Below are positions 7,993 to 17,368 of a stretch of 64,000 nt of DNA, one piece after another. The position numbers and the translations under genes are program-made. Each line of letters begins with the position of its first letter. Within the stretch, counting starts at the first letter, position 1. The stretch comes from Propionibacteriaceae bacterium (lineage in GTDB: Bacteria; Actinomycetota; Actinomycetes; Propionibacteriales; Propionibacteriaceae), in NCBI GenBank assembly GCA_031271975.1, contig JAISUR010000016.1:186001-250000 (forward strand), given 5' to 3'. The notes beneath the pieces are model-generated. The model was not told where the DNA came from. It searched no databases and worked only from the letters and a program-made list of their open reading frames with translations.

Positions 7993-8404
7993 ACAGGGAT
8001 TGCCTGCGCTCCCACGCCTCGCGTGCCTGGCGTTGGGCATTGTGGACGCGCTCGACATCTGCATCGATCTCGGCCTTGTTATCTGCCCAATAAGCCAAGG
8101 CGCACTCGACCTCGCGCGCAGTCAATCCGGTGGCGGCCGCGACATTTGCCACGGTGCGGTCGGCCGGCTCGTGCTGCAGCCATGATTCGGCGACCGTCCA
8201 GACTTCGGGGCCTCCGGCCAAGGCCGCGATGCGTTGGCCATGAGGCGTCGACACGAACCGGATGCCAGGGTGCGCCTGCGTCCGCAGCCATTCGTCGAGG
8301 GCGGTATTGACCAAAGTCGACTTGGACCAGCCGCTGGACGCCATGTAGTCCGCCGCGGACTTCTCGATCGGATCGCTGAGGCGAACGCTGATGGCAAGGC
8401 TCAT
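7985..8404 (-). CDS. Antitoxin with ribbon-helix-helix start and DUF433-like tail
   Basis: A 139-residue partner of the DUF5615 toxin. The start MSLAISVRLSDPIEKSAADY has the strand-helix pattern of a ribbon-helix-helix domain with SGWSKSTLVNTALDEWLR as the second helix. The second half (VANVAAATGLTAREVECALAYWADNKAEIDADVE) resembles the helix-turn-helix of DUF433-type antitoxins. The gene overlaps the toxin start, so the pair is coupled. A repeated hexamer just upstream is a likely autoregulatory operator. The family call is moderate, the module call stronger. Confidence 0.7.
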   Translation of the reverse strand: MSLAISVRLSDPIEKSAADYMASSGWSKSTLVNTALDEWLRTQAHPGIRFVSTPHGQRIAALAGGPEVWTVAESWLQHEPADRTVANVAAATGLTAREVECALAYWADNKAEIDADVERVHNAQRQAREAWERRQSLYA

Positions 8405-8411
8405 GTTTACA

Positions 8412-8427
8412 ATGTATCACGATGTAT
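8412..8427 (-). promoter_or_regulatory. Candidate operator of the DUF5615 antitoxin
   Basis: ATGTAT occurs twice (8412-8417 and 8422-8427), exactly ten bases apart, seven bases upstream of the antitoxin ATG. Direct repeats one helical turn apart are typical targets for ribbon-helix-helix dimers. On the minus strand they read ATACAT and could overlap a -10 element. Confidence 0.4.
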
Positions 8428-8543
8428 GCACCATTGGGCTGGTGGGCACCGACCGTGCCGTTGCTGATAGGGATCGGACTCACTCACCCATACTCGACTT
8501 GGGCTTGTGTCAAACTCACATTCGCCAGTGATCGGCGTCAGGA

Positions 8544-8579
8544 CTCAGACCCGGACAAGGCCCTTGTCGGTCTCGAAGG
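8544..8579 (-). repeat. Left copy of a 36-bp direct repeat (duplicated 3' end of a glyoxalase-like gene)
   Basis: These 36 bases match 12149-12184 at 31 positions. The right copy is the last part of the VOC gene. Here the minus strand would read FETDKGLVRV and a stop in the same frame, against FETKKGLVRV in the intact gene. Identity ends abruptly on both sides. It is either an attachment-site duplication or the last remnant of a second VOC gene. Confidence 0.65.
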
Positions 8580-8672
8580 CGCTGCAGGGGGTCTGCTCAC
8601 CTGTGTGCACTGTTCTGGGCCCCCTCCTCACTTTGTCGTGGATGGTTGAATGACCCGCTGTGACAAGGGCAT

Positions 8673-8704
8673 TTGACACTGGGGGGGGGGAATTCCACTA
8701 GTGT
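8673..8704 (+). promoter_or_regulatory. Promoter-like site with a G10 tract between -35 and -10
   Basis: A perfect TTGACA (8673-8678) and a TAGTGT hexamer (8699-8704) are 20 bases apart, and the spacer contains ten consecutive G (8681-8690). Losing two or three G would give the optimal 17-18 bases, so slippage could switch the promoter. The rest of the 332-bp gap 8405-8736 is low-GC, has no convincing gene, and holds the operator and the 36-bp repeat listed separately. Confidence 0.55.
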
Positions 8705-8736
8705 AAAGAAAAATCGCCTATCGAAAGCAGGCTATA

Positions 8737-9177
8737 GTGAAATCCCTCCTCACCAAGATGTTGATTCCCCTTGTCGCAATAGGAAGTCTTGGCATCGGGG
8801 CCAGCGCGGCCTTTGCCTTCTCGGAACACGATGCTGGAGACATGAAGGCCCACGACGCCAAAGCCACGAATCTTAAGTATCACTTCGATGCAGTGTATGA
8901 AAAGCGCGGAAACACGAAGTACTACGGAGTCAAGTGGAAGGGAACTCTGTCAGCTCCCAAGGGTGTGACTGCTGAAGTCAAGCTCCGGTCCGACGCCTAC
9001 CCTTGGGTCTCAGCGGCTTATCTGAAGCCTACCGCAACTACTAGGTCAGTGAAATTTACCAAGAATATGTTCCCTGGCGACACGCTCTACCTGAGTACAT
9101 CGTCCATCCAACTGTGCCACTACGACTATTGGTGGATCCTTGACGATTGTCAGACGGCCAAGTACAAGCGTGGCTAA
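8737..9177 (+). CDS. Small secreted protein of the ABC-transporter island
   Basis: A 146-residue protein with a clear signal peptide (MKSLLTKMLIPLVAIGS, predicted cleavage after AFA at residue 27). The GTG start is preceded by AAAGCAGG. The mature part is rich in Lys, Tyr, Trp and Thr, with alternating strands (NTKYYGVKWKGTLSA, VTAEVKLRSDAYPWVSAAYLK). It has a C-terminal Cys pair (QLCHYDYWWILDDCQ) that could form a disulfide. Base composition is clearly lower in GC than its surroundings. Arrangement with the ABC ATPase and large permease resembles lactococcin-972-type bacteriocin loci, but I cannot place the sequence in that family. Confidence 0.75.
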   Translation: MKSLLTKMLIPLVAIGSLGIGASAAFAFSEHDAGDMKAHDAKATNLKYHFDAVYEKRGNTKYYGVKWKGTLSAPKGVTAEVKLRSDAYPWVSAAYLKPTATTRSVKFTKNMFPGDTLYLSTSSIQLCHYDYWWILDDCQTAKYKRG

Positions 9178-9202
9178 ACTAGACTTGTGACTTCTCCCTT
9201 GG

Positions 9203-9913
9203 GTGCTCTGTTGTGATGTGTCCGTTCCCTTGCTAGTCGCCGAAGGGCTTGAGGTCACCTTCGGTGATCGAAAGGTGTTGGCCGGGGCTTCGCTCCAAAT
9301 CGGCCCGGGTGAACGCCTCGCGATCCGGGGTACGTCCGGCTCTGGCAAGACCACGTTGTTGAGGGTGCTCGCCGGTATTCAGGTTCCCGACGCTGGACGG
9401 CTGCTGTTTGATGGCGAAGTACTTTCCGATTTGTCTGATGACAAGCGCTCCCGGTTACGGCTACGGGAATTTGGCTTCGTATTTCAGTTTGCCGACTTGG
9501 TTCCAGAATTAACGGTCAGTGAAAATATCGCGCTGCCGTTAGAATTTCTCGGAGTCAGGCGACCCGAGCGCAACAAACGCGTGCGTGAACTCATCGCCGC
9601 CATGGAATTGCAGAAGTGTTGTGACCAACTCCCACATTCGGTTTCCGGCGGAGAACGGCAACGGGCAGCCGTAGCCAGAGCCGTGATTCACCGGCCTCGA
9701 CTGTTGTTTGCGGATGAGCCGACTGGATCCCTTGACACCTATTCTCGGGACGGCGCCCTTTCAGTCTTGTCGCATGTCGTGCGACAGTTCGGATGCGCCT
9801 TGATTCTAGTCACGCATGATTCCTATGTGGCGCACACTTGCGAGCGAGCGGTTGAAATGATCGACGGCTGTGTGATGTCGGCGAACAGGTTGAATCCGTG
9901 GTTGCCCGACTAA
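9203..9913 (+). CDS. ABC transporter ATP-binding protein, MacB/LolD type
   Basis: About 236 residues. Walker A GTSGSGKTT starts at residue 43, the Q-loop is FVFQFADLVPELTV, the signature is SVSGGERQRAAVARA, Walker B is LLFADEPTGSLD and the switch is THD. The DEPTGSLD and VSGGERQR forms are typical of ATPases that pair with FtsX-like permeases. The start is uncertain: GTG 9203 and GTG 9218 are both in frame, and neither has a clear ribosome site. The 3' end overlaps the permease start by 16 bases. It is low in GC like its neighbours and is probably energised export or immunity for the secreted protein upstream. Confidence 0.88.
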   Translation: MLCCDVSVPLLVAEGLEVTFGDRKVLAGASLQIGPGERLAIRGTSGSGKTTLLRVLAGIQVPDAGRLLFDGEVLSDLSDDKRSRLRLREFGFVFQFADLVPELTVSENIALPLEFLGVRRPERNKRVRELIAAMELQKCCDQLPHSVSGGERQRAAVARAVIHRPRLLFADEPTGSLDTYSRDGALSVLSHVVRQFGCALILVTHDSYVAHTCERAVEMIDGCVMSANRLNPWLPD

Positions 9914-12135
9914 GTCATTCGGCGACGCTGTGGAAACTGACTGCGCGGGGTCTTTGGGGCGCGGGCGCGCAGGACCGAGTTCGCCTCGCCATCCAGGTGC
10001 TGGCTGTCGCCCTCGCCGTGATCCTCGGTGTCCTGGCATTGAGCATTCCGCAGGCGTTGGAAGCTGGCAAGGAGAGGTTCAGGACTCGGTATCCCGCATA
10101 CACCGACGCTGAGACTGGGCTGGTCTTGGGTGAGACGGACGAGTTGTATCACGGCAAAGTCGTCACCGTGTGGCAAGTTACTGCGGCTGGGGGAGACGTT
10201 CCAACTCCACCTGGTGTGGAAGCCATGCCGGCAGTAGGTCACATGGTTGTGTCGCCTGCCCTCAACGACGCGTTGCTTGGGGACCCAGCTATGCGACTCC
10301 GGTTTCCTGGCGCAGTGGATGGTGTCATTGGCGCACAAGGCCTGACTTCTCCAGACGAACTGCTCGCCCTGGTTGGAGTGCCTGCCGCAGGCGGTACGAA
10401 CGTTGCCGGGTTCGGAGTGTCCCCCACTGCGGTGCAAAGCTTGACGGAGGAATCCGCCCCTGAGTCTTTGGTCTCCGCTGAACTGCTGTTTCTGGTGTTG
10501 TTGCCGCTGCTTGGGTTCCTGGCCGCCGTGTCTCGCATGGCCGCGGGCACGCGGATGACGCGGCTAGGAGCTTTGCGGCTACTGGGCCTCTCGGTTGCCG
10601 ACTGCGCTCGACTGCAAGGGCGGCAACTAGCCATCGTCGCCGCGGTAGGCGCCACAATTGGGTGTTTCGCATATCAACCGTTCTCAGCAAGCCTCGGACT
10701 GAGTGGCGTTACGGGGCTGAGTTGGTTCCCAGAAGACACGCACGTGTGGTGGCCAATCTTGCTCTGCCTCGTTGTTGCTCTCGCATTGGTTGGCCGTCTT
10801 GTGGGCAGGGTGACAACTCGGGGAGCTTTCCTCAATCCATCACGGGCCCGAGTACCGAGAGGTTGGCCACGACTCTTGTTCTGGGGAATGGCATGCCTCT
10901 GTCTCGCGGGCGCAGGCTTGCTAGGTGGCATTTGGGCCGTTGTCGGCCCGCCCAAGCGCTGGTACAACAGCGACGTCCAGAATCCAGTCATGCTGGCGTG
11001 GCTGCTCCTCTCTCTCGTCGTCATGGTGTTCGCCGCAGAGCTGGCTCGCCGCCTCGCGTCCGGGCTGCTGGGCCGAGGGCTGAGGAGTTCCGCAGTGGCA
11101 CTCGGCCTGAGGCTGGCCAGATTCCGGCCACCGGGCAGTGCCGCTGCTCTGCTGAGTGTCAATCTGCTCATCCTCGTGACCGGGTTTTCGACCGCGCTGT
11201 TGAATCACGTTGTCGCCGCAACTTCGGGTGATGGGGAACCTGCTGAAGTGGAGGTGTGGGCCAGTGAGCTTCCAACAGGAGAGAGAACCGCCCTGATTGG
11301 GTTGCTGGAATCTGGTCGGTTCCGAGGCTATGCCGTCGTCGACGGAGTTATCGATGGGAGAGACGATGCGTGGGAAACAGTTCTCGTTGGCACGTGCGAA
11401 GCGCTCTTCCCGTCTGACACGGAATGCGCTGCCGTGGCCAGAGTTCCTGATGACGAAGGCAACCCCCTGCCTGGCCAAGTCGTCACGGTAGAAGTGCCAG
11501 GCAACGAGCCGGTCCACATTGGAGTCCCCGACATCGTGGTTCAGTCAGATGAGATCCGGTATCACGGCGTGCTGTTGGTGCTGGTCACAGATGCTCCTTG
11601 GCTCAAGGACGTGGTGGCCACGCATGTGCAGTTCTTCGTCGATGCGACGGGTGATGAGTATGACCGGTTGTTGGCAGCCTTGGCGGCGAGGTGCCCTTCT
11701 GCCGAGAGCAGCACATCCTTGGGCAGTTCCGGTCGTGAGATCCTGCTCCAGCAGCAGAGCATGCTGCGTCTGTTTTCTACCTTCGGTTTCGTCTTCTGTG
11801 TGTTGACCTTGTGTTTGGCGGGCCTGGGCCTGAGCCAGGATCAGCTTCGATCGATTACGGCGTTGCAACTCGTTGGAGTGTCGCGTTCAAACCTGCGGAA
11901 GGCGATGGCCGTGAGCAAAGCATTTTCTGTCGCCATTTCCACGGTGGGCGTGGTCTGCGTCACCATCTTGGGAGGGCATGCTTGGCCGGCGACTGCTGGT
12001 CTGGGCGCTGACTTGATTCCGGAACTCATTGCGCGCGTGGCGATCTCAGCCATCGTGGCCGTGGGAATGAGCGCCCTGATGGGCGTGCTCTTGGTTCGGC
12101 GTCTCGACCTCGCCCAGCCTGATGCCAGAGTCTGA
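9898..12135 (+). CDS. FtsX-like ABC permease
   Basis: A 745-residue membrane protein starting at GTG 9898 inside the end of the ATPase gene. A first helix at about 30-50 (LAIQVLAVALAVILGVLAL) is followed by an outer domain and then an FtsX module with the conserved loop RMTRLGALRLLGLSVADCARLQ. A middle helical block follows, then a second outer domain, and a second FtsX module near the C-terminus with QLRSITALQLVGVSRSNLRKAM. Two such modules are normal for MacB-class fused permeases. The cysteines at TCEALFPSDTECAAV probably lie outside. It forms a coupled unit with the ATPase. The transported substrate is unknown, and the upstream secreted protein is the best guess. Confidence 0.8.
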   Translation: MVARLSHSATLWKLTARGLWGAGAQDRVRLAIQVLAVALAVILGVLALSIPQALEAGKERFRTRYPAYTDAETGLVLGETDELYHGKVVTVWQVTAAGGDVPTPPGVEAMPAVGHMVVSPALNDALLGDPAMRLRFPGAVDGVIGAQGLTSPDELLALVGVPAAGGTNVAGFGVSPTAVQSLTEESAPESLVSAELLFLVLLPLLGFLAAVSRMAAGTRMTRLGALRLLGLSVADCARLQGRQLAIVAAVGATIGCFAYQPFSASLGLSGVTGLSWFPEDTHVWWPILLCLVVALALVGRLVGRVTTRGAFLNPSRARVPRGWPRLLFWGMACLCLAGAGLLGGIWAVVGPPKRWYNSDVQNPVMLAWLLLSLVVMVFAAELARRLASGLLGRGLRSSAVALGLRLARFRPPGSAAALLSVNLLILVTGFSTALLNHVVAATSGDGEPAEVEVWASELPTGERTALIGLLESGRFRGYAVVDGVIDGRDDAWETVLVGTCEALFPSDTECAAVARVPDDEGNPLPGQVVTVEVPGNEPVHIGVPDIVVQSDEIRYHGVLLVLVTDAPWLKDVVATHVQFFVDATGDEYDRLLAALAARCPSAESSTSLGSSGREILLQQQSMLRLFSTFGFVFCVLTLCLAGLGLSQDQLRSITALQLVGVSRSNLRKAMAVSKAFSVAISTVGVVCVTILGGHAWPATAGLGADLIPELIARVAISAIVAVGMSALMGVLLVRRLDLAQPDARV

Positions 12136-12148
12136 AGCGAAGTGACGG

Positions 12149-12184
12149 CTCAGACCCGGACCAAACCCTTCTTGGTCTCGAAGG
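12149..12184 (-). repeat. Right copy of the 36-bp direct repeat, inside the VOC gene end
   Basis: This segment is the last 35 bases of the glyoxalase-like gene (through its TGA at 12150-12152) plus one base. It matches 8544-8579 at 31 of 36 positions. Together the two copies bracket about 3.6 kb containing the secreted protein, ATPase and permease. Confidence 0.65.
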
Positions 12185-12785
12185 TCACGGCGTGGATACC
12201 GGGTTGGCCGTATTCGCTGGTGAATTCGATCTTGACGTCGTCGAAGGTGGGGCCGATCTTTTCGCCGAGCCATTCTTCGACGCGTTTGCGTTCGCCGCCG
12301 ATCTCGATGCCGACCAGCTTGATGGTGCCCTGCAGGGCGCTGGGCAGCACCTCGGGCTCGGAGTCCCATTTCAGGAAGTAGGGAAGCTGCGGATCGGACA
12401 GCAGGCCCTTGACGCCGATCTGGTGCCATTCGAGGAGGCGGCCGTCCGGGAAGCGGCGCGAACCCAGCACGGCGGCGCGGTCCAGGCGCTTTTCGAACGG
12501 GGCGAGATCGGGAACGGAGATGACCCAGCTCATCCAGCCGCCGCCCATTTCGGAGCGCGCCCGCACGGCCTGGCCATACGGGGCCTTCTCGGCGACGGGA
12601 TGCTCCAGGACTTCCACCACTTCGATGTAGCGGTCGTCGGCGAGCTCCAAGATGTAGTTCCGGGTGCCGAAGCGCGGGTGGAAGCCACCGTCGCGGAATC
12701 TGGCGCCCAGCTGCTTGCCCAGTCGATCAGCCTCAGCTTTCAAGCCGTTTGCTCCCACTGCGAAGGTCAGATGATCCACGTGCAT
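12150..12785 (-). CDS. VOC / glyoxalase_3-like protein
   Basis: A 211-residue protein beginning MHVDHLTFAVG, a typical start of the vicinal oxygen chelate fold in the glyoxalase-like domain 3 group. Later segments are GGFHPRFGTRNYILEL with DDRYIEVVEV, then WMSWVISVPDL and GIEIGGERKRVEEWLG, giving two paired modules. The His of the first motif and the Glu of YIEVV could be metal ligands. ATG 12785 is preferred to 12794, because a CACAAT hexamer at 12793-12798 ends seven bases before it (leaderless). Its 3' end is duplicated at 8.5 kb. The substrate is unknown. Confidence 0.75.
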   Translation of the reverse strand: MHVDHLTFAVGANGLKAEADRLGKQLGARFRDGGFHPRFGTRNYILELADDRYIEVVEVLEHPVAEKAPYGQAVRARSEMGGGWMSWVISVPDLAPFEKRLDRAAVLGSRRFPDGRLLEWHQIGVKGLLSDPQLPYFLKWDSEPEVLPSALQGTIKLVGIEIGGERKRVEEWLGEKIGPTFDDVKIEFTSEYGQPGIHAVTFETKKGLVRV

Positions 12786-12844
12786 GACCCCCATTGTGCT
12801 GCCGAATCCGGTTTCGCGCTAATCGGGCGTGTCCGCAGGCTCGC

Positions 12845-12850
12845 TAGGAT
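12845..12850 (+). promoter_or_regulatory. -10 element of a leaderless transcript
   Basis: TAGGAT ends six bases before the GTG at 12857. It supports that start and a transcript that continues into the CPBP protease gene. Confidence 0.45.
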
Positions 12851-12856
12851 GGTCCT

Positions 12857-13660
12857 GTGAGCGGCCAAACACCTACTGCGCGGGTGGGCCTGTCCACGTC
12901 CTCGGTGTTCCCCGAGTCGACGCCCGCAACGTTCGAGATCGCCAAGAAGCTGGGTTTCGAGTGCGTCGAGATCATGGTCGGCACGGACGGCGTCTCCACA
13001 GACATCGACGCTGTGCGCCGGATGAGCGAATACTACGAGTTGCCGGTCGCCGCAATCCACGCCCCCTGCCTCATCCTCACCGCGGCCGTGTGGGGCACGG
13101 ATCCTTGGGAGAAGCTGCGCATGTCGCTGGACGCCGCCAAGACCCTCGGCGCGGGCGTCGTGGTCGTGCATCCGCCTTTCCGCTGGCAAGGCGACTACGC
13201 CTCCAATTTCGTCAGCGGGGTGCGGCAGTTGGAACAAGACTCCGGAATGGTGATCGCCGTGGAGAACATGTATCCGTGGCGCACTCCTATAGGGATCGAG
13301 TTGCGGGCATATTCGCCCGACTGGGACCCTACCGATATTGGCGCCGCGCACCTGTGCCTCGACCTTTCCCACGCGTCGACGGCCCGGCAGTCGTCGCTGC
13401 GGCTCATCCAAACTTGGGGGCCCCGCCTGGCGCACGTTCACCTGACTGACGGCACGGGCATGGGCACCGACGACCATCTCCTGCCCGGCAAGGGCGACCA
13501 GCAGGCCGGCGAGGTGTTGGCGACGCTGGCCCGGCAGGGGTATGACAAGACGGTGATCCTGGAAGTGTCCACCTCGACGGCGTCCAACCGCATCGAACGC
13601 GAGGCGATGCTCGCCGAATGCCTGGCGTTCGCCCGTGAGCATCTGGCGGTGAAACAGTGA
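12857..13660 (+). CDS. Sugar phosphate isomerase/epimerase-like TIM-barrel protein
   Basis: A 267-residue protein of the xylose-isomerase-like (AP endonuclease 2) barrel superfamily. Recognisable strands are ARVGLSTSSVF, FECVEIMVGT, LPVAAIHAP, GAGVVVVHPP, MVIAVENMYPW, IGAAHLCLDLSHAS, LAHVHLTDGTG and TVILEVSTS. Glu, Asp and His residues at the strand ends (VEIM, VENM, DLSH, HLTD, ILEV) form the usual divalent metal site. GTG 12857 follows a TAGGAT -10 by six bases. The stop overlaps the next start (GTGA). Substrate unknown. Nearby asd and proC do not settle it. Confidence 0.82.
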   Translation: MSGQTPTARVGLSTSSVFPESTPATFEIAKKLGFECVEIMVGTDGVSTDIDAVRRMSEYYELPVAAIHAPCLILTAAVWGTDPWEKLRMSLDAAKTLGAGVVVVHPPFRWQGDYASNFVSGVRQLEQDSGMVIAVENMYPWRTPIGIELRAYSPDWDPTDIGAAHLCLDLSHASTARQSSLRLIQTWGPRLAHVHLTDGTGMGTDDHLLPGKGDQQAGEVLATLARQGYDKTVILEVSTSTASNRIEREAMLAECLAFAREHLAVKQ

Positions 13661-14427
13661 GTGGCGACGGCGTGCTCGCGCCCGCGGTTCCGGAGGCGAA
13701 AAGCCATCCCGGCATCGAGATCCTGCTCGTGCTCGGAATCTCGCTGGGCCGCTCGGCCGTTTACTCGATCCTGTCGATCGTCAACTCGCTCACGATGGAG
13801 GTGCCGCTCAACCAGCAGTCCACCTCGATGAACTCTTCGGTCACGCCCGACCGGCCCTGGCTCGACCTGGCCTACCAGGTAGCCAACATCGCCTTCCCGA
13901 TCGTCCCGGCGCTGCTCGCGCTGTATTTCCTGCGGCTGAGCCGCGACCGCATCGGATTCGACCTCAAACGTCCCGCATTCGACGCGTTGCTCGGCTTGGG
14001 CATCGCCGCCGGCATCGGCATCCCGGGCCTGGTGCTGTACTTCGCAGCCCGGGCCGCCGGGCTCAACCTCAACGTGCAGCCCGCCAACCTGGCCGCCAAC
14101 TGGTGGACGGTGCCTGTTTTGGTCGGCGCCGCGGCCATGAACGGCATCCTGGAAGAGGTCGTCATCATTGGCTTCTTCTTCGCCAAAGCCGCGGCGCTGA
14201 ATTGGCGGCCCTGGGTGATCATCGCCGCCAGCGCCCTGATCCGGGGCAGCTACCACCTATACCAAGGCTTCGGCGGGTTTGCGGGCAACATCGCAATGGG
14301 GGTCATATTCGGGCTCATCTATCTCAAGACCCGCCGCGTGGGGCCGCTCGTCGCCGCGCACACGTTCATCGACATCGCCGCCTTCGTCGGCTATTCGGCC
14401 TTGGCGCCGCTCACGGACTGGTTCTGA
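13657..14427 (+). CDS. CPBP (Abi) family intramembrane protease-like protein
   Basis: A 256-residue polytopic membrane protein. The CPBP motifs are in order: motif 1 GILEEVVIIGFFFAKA (paired glutamates), motif 2 SALIRGSYHLYQG (Arg and His) and motif 3 AAHTFIDIAAF (His). These are the putative metalloprotease residues of the family of CAAX prenyl proteases and bacteriocin self-immunity proteins. About seven hydrophobic segments are visible. The GTG start overlaps the previous stop, so the two genes are coupled. The role is unknown, and the conserved residues suggest it is active. Confidence 0.85.
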   Translation: MSGDGVLAPAVPEAKSHPGIEILLVLGISLGRSAVYSILSIVNSLTMEVPLNQQSTSMNSSVTPDRPWLDLAYQVANIAFPIVPALLALYFLRLSRDRIGFDLKRPAFDALLGLGIAAGIGIPGLVLYFAARAAGLNLNVQPANLAANWWTVPVLVGAAAMNGILEEVVIIGFFFAKAAALNWRPWVIIAASALIRGSYHLYQGFGGFAGNIAMGVIFGLIYLKTRRVGPLVAAHTFIDIAAFVGYSALAPLTDWF

Positions 14428-16274
<1,847 letters not shown>

Positions 16275-16282
16275 CCCTTGCT

Positions 16283-16308
16283 GATATGGCGGTAACGAAA
16301 AGCCGTTA
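16283..16308 (+). promoter_or_regulatory. Inverted repeat upstream of the ABC importer
   Basis: GGTAACG (16290-16296) and CGTTATC (16303-16309) form an imperfect inverted repeat with one mismatch in seven pairs, within the 73-bp gap after proC. It could be an operator of the importer operon or a weak proC terminator. No riboswitch fold is apparent in this short leader. Confidence 0.3.
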
Positions 16309-16347
16309 TCATTGGCACGCTTTGAACTCCTAGAAAGGTATTCAACA

Positions 16348-17364
16348 ATGAGGTTTGTCCGCCCTGCCGCCGCCCTTGCCGGGCTCGCGCTGTTGCTCAC
16401 CGGTTGCGGCCAGGTCGCTCCCACCACCACTTCCGATCCGGCCGCGTCCGGCGACGCCCCTGCCCCGCAGGACACCACGAAGGTCTCCATCGCCATGGAG
16501 GCCTGGCTCGGCTACGGCGCCTGGTACATCGCCGAAGACCAGGGCTATTTCGCCGCCAACGGCATCGAAGCCGATTTGCCCATGTTCGATTCGGACGCCG
16601 ACATGGTCGCGGCGTTCGTCAGCGGCCAAGTACAGGCGATGAACGTGGCTTCGCACACCGCGTTGAAGATGATGGAAGACGGCGTCGACATGAAGGTCGT
16701 GCTGCTGGAGGACGCTTCCACCTCCGCCGACGCGATCATCGCCACCGGCGACGTCAAGACCGTCGCCGATCTGAAGGGCAAGAAGGTGGCCTACGAAGAG
16801 GGCGCCACGTCTGACCTGCTGCTCAACTACGCGCTCGCCCAGAACGGCATGACCATCGCGGACATCGAGAAGATGCCGATGAACGCCTCCGATGCGGGTA
16901 CCGCGCTGATCGCCGGCCAGGTCCCCGCCGCCGTCACCTATGAGCCGTACATCACCGCCGCCCAAGGCGCCGGCTCGGTCAACATCGTCTACGAGGCGGG
17001 CGCCAAGCCGGGCCTGATCTCCGACGTGCTCGCCGTCCGCTCCGATTTCATCGCCAGCAACCCAGCAGCAGTCACCGCGCTGGTGAAGTCCTGGGGCCAA
17101 GCCGTCGACTACTACAACTCCAACACCGAGAATGCCCGCGCGATCATCTCCAAGGGCCTCGGCGAATCTCCGGAAGACCTGGCCACCGCGTTTGACGGCG
17201 TGCAGTACTTCGACCTGGCCGAGAACAAGGCGCAGTTGACCGGCGAGTTCCTCAAGACCACCTACCCGGATTTGCAGCAGGCGGCCGTCGCGGCCAACCT
17301 CATCCAGGGCACGGTGTCTCCGGCGGAAGCTGTCGATCTCACCGCCATCAACGCCGCCGGCTAG
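16348..17364 (+). CDS. NMT1/TauA-type ABC substrate-binding lipoprotein
   Basis: A 338-residue lipoprotein with lipobox LLLTGC (Cys20). It is behind AAAGG and starts at ATG 16348. The fold is that of the type II binding proteins for sulfonates, nitrate and thiamine precursors: WLGYGAWYIAEDQGYF, AAFVSGQVQAMNVASH, VADLKGKKVAYEEG, NASDAGTALIAGQVPAAVTYEPYI. The permease starts five bases downstream. The next genes are an ATPase and an M20 amidohydrolase, so it probably imports a compound with a cleavable amide bond. I cannot assign the ligand. Confidence 0.85.
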   Translation: MRFVRPAAALAGLALLLTGCGQVAPTTTSDPAASGDAPAPQDTTKVSIAMEAWLGYGAWYIAEDQGYFAANGIEADLPMFDSDADMVAAFVSGQVQAMNVASHTALKMMEDGVDMKVVLLEDASTSADAIIATGDVKTVADLKGKKVAYEEGATSDLLLNYALAQNGMTIADIEKMPMNASDAGTALIAGQVPAAVTYEPYITAAQGAGSVNIVYEAGAKPGLISDVLAVRSDFIASNPAAVTALVKSWGQAVDYYNSNTENARAIISKGLGESPEDLATAFDGVQYFDLAENKAQLTGEFLKTTYPDLQQAAVAANLIQGTVSPAEAVDLTAINAAG

Positions 17365-17368
17365 GTCG

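Noticed and set aside
8422-8649. Small open frame starting MYAPLGWW
   Set aside because: It has no ribosome site or conserved pattern and overlaps the antitoxin operator and the 36-bp repeat. It is treated as non-coding.
9187-9216. Short leader peptide (GTG to TGA) before the island ATPase, possibly coupled to GTG 9218
   Set aside because: A TAGACT hexamer is only one base before its GTG, too close for a leaderless start, and there is no ribosome site. I cannot support it.
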